Assembly: GCA_903859265.1 (NCBI GenBank)
Contig: CAIOLZ010000014.1
Coordinates: 1-6,137, forward strand
Source: an uncultured beta proteobacterium
Lineage (GTDB): Bacteria > Pseudomonadota > Gammaproteobacteria > Burkholderiales > Burkholderiaceae_C
Length of the DNA: 6,137 nucleotides
Direction: 5' to 3'
This document shows positions 5,522 through 6,137 of this stretch, piece by piece (within the stretch, counting starts at the first letter, position 1; every line of letters starts with the position of its first letter). The notes under the pieces are model-generated. The model did no database searches. It had not been told where the DNA came from and worked only from the letters and a program-made list of their open reading frames with translations. A program made the position numbers and the translations under genes.

Positions 5522-6137
5522 ATGCCTGACCCAACGCTGAACTATCTTGTACGCCCCCAAAATGCACTGAGTGACATCGGCACCGGCACCCGGCGCATCG
5601 CTTATTGGCAGTGGGGCAGCGATACGGCAGAGCACACGGTGGTGTGTGTGCATGGACTGACCCGCCAAGGGCGCGATTTTGACGCGCTGGCCCAAGCACT
5701 GCTGGAGCGCACCAATGGAAACATTCGCGTGGTGTGCGCGGACGTGGCGGGACGCGGCAAAAGCGATTGGCTGGCAGACCCGCTGGCCTACCAATTGCCG
5801 ACGTATGCGACCGACATGCTGGCGTTGCTGGCGCACCTTCAACCGAAAACGCTGGACTGGGTGGGTACCAGCATGGGCGGATTGATAGGCATTGCGGCTT
5901 GTGCCCATGCGGCGACAGTCGGGGCACCTATCCGCCGCCTCGTATTGAACGACGTTGGCCCCACCATTGAATGGCAATCGCTGGTGCGTATCGGCACCTA
6001 TGTGGGACGCCAGATGCAATTTGATTCGCTGGAGCACGCAGCCGACGCCATGTGGACGATTTCTACTGGCTTTGGCCCGCATACCCCGCAGCAGTGGCTG
6101 GAACTCTCGCGCCACATGGTGCGGCCCCTGACGCAAG
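5522..6137 (+). CDS. Alpha/beta hydrolase (3'-truncated by window edge)
   Basis: This frame stays open from 5522 to the end of the window, giving 205 residues without a stop. It is an alpha/beta-hydrolase fold enzyme, probably a cytosolic esterase or related hydrolase of unknown substrate. Motifs in order are: oxyanion-hole strand VVCVHGLTRQGRDF (40-53), with HG at 44-45; DVAGRGKSDW (74-83); the nucleophile elbow GTSMGG (115-120), with S117 as nucleophile; and LVLNDVGPTIEW after the following helix. The catalytic His and probably the acid lie beyond the edge. I prefer the ATG at 5522, giving MPDPTLNYLV, because relatives seem to begin shortly before such an LNY motif. The in-frame ATG at 5492 would add ten residues and has AGG too close. 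Neither has a good ribosome binding site. The gene is divergent from bdhA; a role in releasing hydroxybutyrate esters is a guess from position only. Confidence 0.88.
   Translation, partial: MPDPTLNYLVRPQNALSDIGTGTRRIAYWQWGSDTAEHTVVCVHGLTRQGRDFDALAQALLERTNGNIRVVCADVAGRGKSDWLADPLAYQLPTYATDMLALLAHLQPKTLDWVGTSMGGLIGIAACAHAATVGAPIRRLVLNDVGPTIEWQSLVRIGTYVGRQMQFDSLEHAADAMWTISTGFGPHTPQQWLELSRHMVRPLTQ

Noticed and set aside
5504..6136. 210-codon open frame on the - strand at the right end
   Set aside because: It lies antisense to the alpha/beta hydrolase, which has clear motifs in order; the - strand product is His/Arg/Gln-rich and unstructured in appearance.

Overview
The window looks like an ordinary chromosomal segment of a betaproteobacterium, most likely of the order Burkholderiales. 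This rests on the style of the proteins (the IspF N-terminus GEGWDIH, the EnvZ/OmpR pair, a PHB-type 3-hydroxybutyrate dehydrogenase, a SIMPL-domain protein), the moderately high GC and the dense packing. No sequence search was run, so the genus is open. I see no transposase, integrase, phage gene, CRISPR array, tRNA or rRNA.

Left part (1-1293, + strand): the C-terminal 239 residues of a LivM-type branched-chain amino acid ABC permease, then after 23 bp ispF of the MEP isoprenoid pathway. The partner gene ispD is not next to ispF on either side. A strong intrinsic terminator for this rightward unit (1253-1293) lies inside the 3' end of the convergent histidine kinase gene.

Middle part (1245-3430, - strand): an ompR-envZ two-component operon. 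The kinase gene uses a TTG start 23 bp after the regulator. A 167-bp intergenic region upstream of ompR carries a perfect, widely spaced 10-bp inverted repeat (ATTTGTAACA / TGTTACAAAT). It resembles OmpR-family half-sites and may be an autoregulatory region.

Right of that (3598-4668, + strand, divergent from ompR): a small predicted exported protein of unknown function (94 aa), followed by a periplasmic SIMPL/DUF541 protein (242 aa). Both have signal peptides, so envelope-related genes sit directly opposite the envelope-sensing regulator.

Right end (4678-6137): a complete 3-hydroxybutyrate dehydrogenase gene on the - strand, convergent with the SIMPL gene (9-bp gap). Divergent from it is an alpha/beta hydrolase gene that runs off the right edge. 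The 73-bp region between them holds a 7-bp inverted repeat, ATTGAAT-N14-ATTCAAT, possibly an operator. The pairing suggests, but does not prove, a link to hydroxybutyrate or ester metabolism.

Nothing here demands a new system. The most checkable novelties are regulatory: the coding-embedded terminator, the ompR upstream repeat and the bdh/hydrolase palindrome. The unassigned exported 94-aa protein is also worth a look.
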